DNA of 64,000 bases from Morella rubra. Taxonomy: Eukaryota; Streptophyta; Magnoliopsida; Fagales; Myricaceae. Location of the stretch: contig RXIC02000421.1 of NCBI GenBank assembly GCA_003952965.2, forward strand, positions 62,001 to 126,000. The letters run 5' to 3'. Positions within the stretch are counted from its first letter, which is position 1. The number at the start of each line of letters is the position of its first letter. The position numbers were made by a program, and so were the translations under genes. Below the pieces are notes generated by a model. That model did no database searches. It was given only the letters and a program-made list of their open reading frames with translations, and was not told the DNA's origin. Positions 59,187 to 64,000 of the stretch are shown here, piece after piece.

Positions 59187-60390
59187 TTGTCAAAACAGTC
59201 ATTTTATTATTGTATTTTTGGTCTAGAATGTATAAAACATCTAGTCCATGGAGGTTCTGGAAGCTTATAGACAGTGGAAGAGACTTCTAGAAGGGTTGCT
59301 AAATGAACTGGAAGGTCTGAAGTATTTTGCAGGAAGTTTTGGAGCTTTTCTGGTAGTAGGGTTAGCTTATGGTCAGACCGAGGTTAGCCTGACAGTGTTT
59401 CTAACAGATTCTATTTTAAGTCTAGAAACTCCCCCCAAACCTTTTTTTTAATCTATTATACCTTTCTACCCTTCTCTAAACACTATATAAACCAATTTAT
59501 AAGCCTTAAACATTAGGACGTACATTGAAATTGCCTTACACGCTTATATCTTCTCTAGAACCCTTTGTTATTTCATTCTCTCTCTATATGTCGTATACCC
59601 TCTGTTCTTAGGTCTAAGTTTGAGAGAGTTACTACTTCTCTCTTGTGGAAGATTGATGAAGTAGGATATTACTGAAGAAGATACGGCCATTCCTACTTGG
59701 TTTCTTTAAAGATCAAATCATCAAGATTTTACAAGTTTCTTGAGAGATTCTCAAGAAGAGTTGCTATTGGAGTTCCAGGAGTTGAAGGGGCTAATGAGTT
59801 TGTTGGCATCTACATAAGAGCTGACCGGAGTTTTTGGTCATAAAATTGAGTGTTGGGCACTGGCTCAAGAAGGCTATTGGGTGGCTTTATTTAAGTTGGG
59901 AGATTTGGAAAAGTGATGGGTTTTGTTTAGGATCACCATCTTGTAAAGTTTAAAAGTTCTTAGTGGATCAAGTGGTGTGCCCTTCACACCCAGAGTGTTT
60001 TTATTTCTTGGAGGAAGACATCCTCAAAAGATTTTTCACTTCGTAACCAAAAATTCTTGTTTTGATTCTTTTGGTTGCTTGCTTATTTTACTTAAGCTGT
60101 TCTTGTGGTTTAATTAGTATCTTTAATCATATCTTGATTGATTAATTAAGAGTCTTGTATCTTAATTGAAAAATCTTGATTGAAGATTCTACTGTTTTGT
60201 AAAAAAACGTTTTACAGCCAGATTACAGTCAGTCTTGAGTCAGATGCCGGGAATCCCAAATTTGACAGATTTGTGATTTTCATTTGATTGATATTTAATT
60301 TGGTATTTTCTGTGAAAGAAAAAGTTGTTTCATTTTTTAATACCTATTCACCCCATCTAGGTATATTATTGGGCCTAAACTTGGTTTTCA
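59187..60390 (+). mobile_element. Probable LTR retrotransposon fossil (LTR and leader)
   Basis: Sequence absent from the paralogous block at 52.39 kb starts near TGTCAAAACAGTC (59187). It contains a promoter/leader-like region (AACACTATATAAACC near 59480) and ends with CCTATTCACCCCATCTAGG, a phrase typical of the leader just after the left LTR of some plant copia-like elements. It looks like one LTR and a little leader, broken, with no protein domains. Family and borders are tentative. Confidence 0.4.
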
Positions 60391-61950
60391 AGTTGAATCG
60401 AACTGGGCGAAGTGTCCCTAGCTCGATGACCTTTACTTTGAAGAATTATTAGCAATTTGTTGCCTAAACGCATTCTTTACTCTTTCCTACTCTTTTCAAT
60501 ATAAGCAGTTCTCTGAGCTACTTGTAAACACATTCGATGGGTAATAAAAATATTTTACCAGGTAAATAGTATGTTGAGACTATCTAGAATTTGTCACTCT
60601 AAGTCAAACTCAATCACTTTGTTTCTTTTTTTTTAGGTACATATATTTTTTACCCGTTAATTATAGGAAGATTTGACACATTGCACCTTAAACTACTTGT
60701 TTTGACCAATTGCTTCCTCCAACTATCAATATTGTACACTTCATATCTTTGGTCAATTTTTTTCATCAAATTGGAAAGAAATTTAGTTTTTGACACAAAA
60801 ATGACGATTATGCTCTTAATTACTTACTAAGTGACAACAATATTCTCAATCAAATATGAACATCATCAAAGCGGACCAGGGCTTTATCATCATTTGAATT
60901 TAATTTGACAGATGATGTAAAGCTAGCAGATATAACTAATAGTTAGATGTAAAATGTGTTAAAAATAGATCGGTAAAATATATATATCAAACCCCTATAC
61001 TTTTTTGTGAGTGAGTGATTGTTCCTTTTTCAGTGAGTGAGTGATCGGTAAACTAATACCTTTTTTTTTCTTGATTTTTATTTTATAAGTATTAAGGAAA
61101 TGCTCGACTCTCTGCATTGTTGCAATTATCGTGACTAGAGATATATAGGCTATCCTAAGGAGATAAATAAATATTAGGTATTCGGCTTCGATCTCTATCA
61201 AATTAAGGCCCGACTCCCAGTGCTTACTTTTTTTTTTTAAAGCATAAATAGCATATGTATTCATACTTGATCTTTCGTTTGCTTGTTTCTGGGGCTCAAA
61301 TTAAGGCCCAACCCATAACACGTACAGTAGCTTCCTTTTGTCACCGCTCAATACTCATGACATGACTAGGATATATCTTTTCAGCAACATATATATAATC
61401 TTTCGCCAAAACCTTTGGCAGTTGTGGAAGCAGCTTTTATGGTCCAAGAATGTTTGGCAAAGGGCCTGGAAACTTGGGGGGCTTTTTCTCGGCAGTTGAG
61501 AGAAAATTTCACAGAATTTTTTGGATCAATATATATGGCTTCCTCTTTCCCTCCTATTTTGCACTGATGATTAACTATTATTCCCACGCTCGGTCCTTCT
61601 AATGTTTCCAGAAATTAAAACAGTATTTTGGTTCTTTGTCTTCATGAGGACTAAGGTTAATTATCTTCCAAGTGGTAACAACTAGTTTAATCTAGTATGC
61701 CCAATTGCCAAAGTAGGATGACTGATGCAAATAACAAAATATAGCACCAATGCTTTCTTAAATGAAGCTGAGTTTATAAGATGTAACATACGTTGGAAGA
61801 GCTGTCATAACTCAAATGAAAATTTACTTCTTAATTGAATATACAGAACCAAATATGTGAAGACTAACTGTTCTTATTGCTGCAGATATTAATTTTCCCG
61901 GAGAGGGAACAATTGTAATTGACATCTAAAACTTAGTTGATGGTCTCGAT
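60391..61950. other. Duplicated non-coding sequence
   Basis: 60391-60850 repeats 52400-52880. 61390-61500 resembles 46330-46420. 61530-61950 repeats 46727-46990 plus 47345-47478, that is, the 3' flank of the intact LRK10L gene without the LINE. 60980-61080 has GTGAGTGAGTGA twice. No gene is seen. Confidence 0.5.
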
Positions 61951-61953
61951 ATT

Positions 61954-62611
61954 TTATTCACCTGATGTAGTTGATGACCAAGTTGAGCTGTCTCCAACAC
62001 CTTTAGTTTGTTTTTCTGGTGATGATATGAAAGGCTTTAGAGGTATTTGTAAGTATTTCAATTCTTCTTTAAGCATTCCTACAACTTTGTGCATTGAAGG
62101 ACGATAGCTAGGCTTCATCTGTATACATTGTAACGCAACTATGATCATCTTTTTATAAATTTCCTTTTCTTCCTCTGTCACATTGTCAATTTCTATATCC
62201 TTCCCATCCTACAATTGGCTTAATATCAAAATGTATGATCTGAATGTCACATCCTCGATGCAAATATTCAATTCCATGAGCCACTCCTAGAACAATATCA
62301 TATAGTTTCTCGTAGCTTAAGAAGATACCTTCATCCTAAGAAAAAATGTATTTATTGAGGAAGCCTTTGGGCATGAACTCGTATACAAGAGATTGTTTTG
62401 CTCCTCTAATGCAAAAGCCAATGAGTTGCACAATATTAACATGGTGAGTCCTTCCAATAGTTGTTATAACTTTGCTAATACATTCTTGCCAATTAGCTTT
62501 GGCCTTTCCTGGCATCTTTATAGCAACAAGTTGGCCACTTCAAATTGTTTCTTTAAATACAGTATCATAGCCTCCTTCACCTAATTTGTCCTTGAAATTA
62601 TTGGTCATCCT
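61954..62611 (-). pseudogene. LRK10L kinase fragment cut by a CACTA element
   Basis: From 62611 downward the minus strand follows the intact gene from [14 protein letters not shown] (with breaks) through VAIK and [11 protein letters not shown] to the catalytic loop. At about 62219 it jumps from DIKP-region sequence straight to the segment before [15 protein letters not shown], losing DFG, APE and the F helix. It ends [13 protein letters not shown] ... TTSGE at 61954. A two-base overlap (GG) at the junction suggests end joining. The upstream part of the exon is separated or lost beyond the transposon at 62612. Confidence 0.8.
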
Positions 62612-62626
62612 CACTACAAAAAAATT

Positions 62627-63365
62627 GACTTTTAGTGACAAAAAATTTTTGTCACTAAAAGTCAATATTTCGTCACTAAAAGTATTAGTGACGAAATTTT
62701 TTCTTCACGAGCTCTGTCAGCGAATGAGCGTCACGAAATGTATTTCGTGACGAAACCCGAATTTCGTCACAAAAAGTTTTTAGTGACGGAAATTTTTCGT
62801 CACTAAATTTACTGATCGATCGGTAATTGTGACGATCGGTCGGTGAAAACGAAGTGATGGATCGATTGGAAAGGCGATCGATCAGTATACATTTGAGATG
62901 ATCGAACGGTACGTATTGACGATCAATCGGTTACGTATTGGTGATTGATCGACACATTTAAACGATCGCACGGTAAGAAATAGACGATCGATCGCATTCA
63001 GCAACGACGATCGGACGCTTTATATAAGCGATCGATCACTTAAGTAGCACGATTGATCATTATGCCATGGACGATCGGTCGTTTAATTCAGCGATGGAAC
63101 GTTGATTTATGAACTGATCGATCGGTGATATTGGACGATCGATCGGTTTTGCAGGAGAGTCGATCGTCTATTTCTACACTGATCGGTCGCTTATAGTACC
63201 GACTGATCACTTGCACATAGATGATCGATCATTTATTTTACTGATCGATCAGTAATTTTGTCGTTTTAATATTAGCGATCGAACAATTATATTGGATGAT
63301 CGATCGGTTGAACAACAACCGATCGATCGCTGAATATGCCGATCGAACGGTGGTAACATAATCGT
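62627..63365. repeat. CACTA subterminal array: GTGACGAAA hairpins and phased GATCGATCGGT motifs
   Basis: 62627-62664 is a near-perfect palindrome of GACTTTTAGTGAC and its complement, and related words recur in both orientations to 62810. From 62814 to about 63350 some 25 degenerate GATCGATCGGT-like motifs occur at a spacing of about 20-24 bases, with one gap of 34 near 63243-63277. Subterminal repeats are where CACTA transposase proteins bind. Confidence 0.85.
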
Positions 63366-63513
63366 TTTTTTTTTTTTTTAAACAATAATAATAGAAAATA
63401 TTATATAACACGTACATTTTATAATAATAATACAATACTCACATTAATAAACATCAATAATAACATATAGTGATTCATAATTAAATCGAAAATAATATCG
63501 TAATAATATATAA

Positions 63514-64000
63514 TTAAAAAGTTATTACAATATACATGCATCTACCTTTTTGAACCCCAAACTGGTTGAATAGTCGCTTTGACATGTCGTTCATTTTCTT
63601 CTCCATTACAGAGGACATTTTCTTCTCCAGTTCCTTTGATATTTCTGCCTGTAAGCGCTCTTGCTCCTTTCGCATGCGCTCTTGTTCTTGTTGCATGTGC
63701 TCCTCGTGCTCCACTCACATGCGCTCCTTTTCATGCGCTCCTCCTGCTCCAACCGGATGCGCTCCTGCTCTACCCGCTGCTCCTCACGGTGGTCCCTCAG
63801 CGTGGCCTCCATCTCAGCTTGCTTCTTCGCAAATTCTTGCAAGTCTTTTTCTCTAGCAGCTCTCATCGCCTCTATCTCATCCCTTGCCTTTGCTAGCTGG
63901 TGCTGTAGATCAGAAGACTGTGTAGTCAAATTTGATGAAGGCGGAGGCTTAACCGCCCGTCCTAATCCCCGAACATATCCCGACTTCTTGCCCAATATCT
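63514..64000 (-). CDS. CACTA-encoded coiled-coil protein, C-terminal part (partial)
   Basis: Reading from the window edge: GKKSGYVRGLGRAVKPPP, then a long Glu/Arg/Gln coiled coil (QHQLAKARDEIEAMRAAREK ... RVEQERIRLEQEERMKR). After one frame change near 63715 it continues with EHEEHMQQEQERMRKEQERL to KRLFNQFGVQK. The SGYVRGLG motif followed by a coiled coil is typical of the second CACTA protein (Transposase_24, TNP1-like), which binds the subterminal repeats. It may end at a donor after VQK (GTAGAT) rather than at 63514. The N-terminus is outside the window. The frame change may be real decay or an intron. Confidence 0.7.

Larger units (their letters stand above)
62612..64000. mobile_element. 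CACTA (En/Spm-type) transposon, one end
   Basis: The terminus CACTACAAAAAAA at 62612 is the classic CACTA inverted-repeat start, placed exactly where a kinase exon is cut. It is followed by inverted TTTAGTGACGAAA words, a dense subterminal array, an A/T-rich stretch and coding sequence for a CACTA-type protein. The other end lies outside the window, so the target duplication cannot be confirmed; CCT at 62609-62611 is the expected left copy. Confidence 0.9.

Noticed and set aside
59248-59451. A 67-codon plus-strand frame
   Set aside because: It lies in the probable LTR fossil and has no domain.
1-64000. tRNA or rRNA genes
   Set aside because: No cloverleaf with conserved TTC-box words or ribosomal core sequence was noticed on either strand by eye. 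A covariance-model search was not possible.

Overview
The window is nuclear DNA of a flowering plant, probably a eudicot. It has intron-containing receptor-kinase genes of the leaf-rust-10 (LRK10L / rust resistance kinase Lr10) family, a single-exon mitochondrial assembly-factor gene, AT-rich intergenic DNA, and plant-type CACTA, Mutator, LINE and LTR elements. The species cannot be named from the sequence.

Layout: 1-0.9 kb holds SDHAF4, a small mitochondrial assembly factor for succinate dehydrogenase, with four site II (TGGGCC) motifs upstream. 0.9-7 kb is repeat-rich and gene-poor. 7.0-13.5 kb holds a head-to-head pair: a broken Lr10-type kinase gene on the minus strand, with a MITE in its first exon, and an LRK10L gene on the plus strand. 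The LRK10L copy stays open through six exons and then loses its activation segment. From about 13.06 to 43.46 kb the sequence is a giant palindrome: two arms of about 15.2 kb separated by 57 bases. Each arm carries the tail of one LRK10L gene, a second LRK10L gene with a solo LTR in exon 1, a kinase relic cut by a LINE tail, a Pack-MULE carrying a piece of the plastid ribosomal protein S21 gene, and a third LRK10L gene. All kinase genes in both arms point towards the centre. Beyond the right arm (44.1-45.3 kb) the outer divergent pair recurs without the extracellular halves of either gene.

47.5-50.3 kb (minus strand) holds the only LRK10L gene here that reads as whole: three exons, 649 residues, signal peptide, GUB_WAK extracellular domain, transmembrane segment and non-RD kinase. 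50.3-61.9 kb holds deletion relics of the same family, an unclassified 1.2-kb insertion, a 4.8-kb Mutator-like element with two convergent genes (a PB1-like transposase N-terminus and a GRF zinc finger/coiled coil/membrane protein), and a fossil LTR fragment. 61.95-62.6 kb is another truncated LRK10L copy. It is cut by a CACTA transposon that runs off the window end and whose terminus has about 25 phased GATCGATCGGT-like motifs.

The window is a birth-and-death receptor-kinase cluster: one gene reads whole and at least eight copies or relics are broken. The palindrome could be a real inverted duplication able to make hairpin RNA against the family, or two haplotypes joined tail to tail by the assembler. 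The sequence alone does not decide this.
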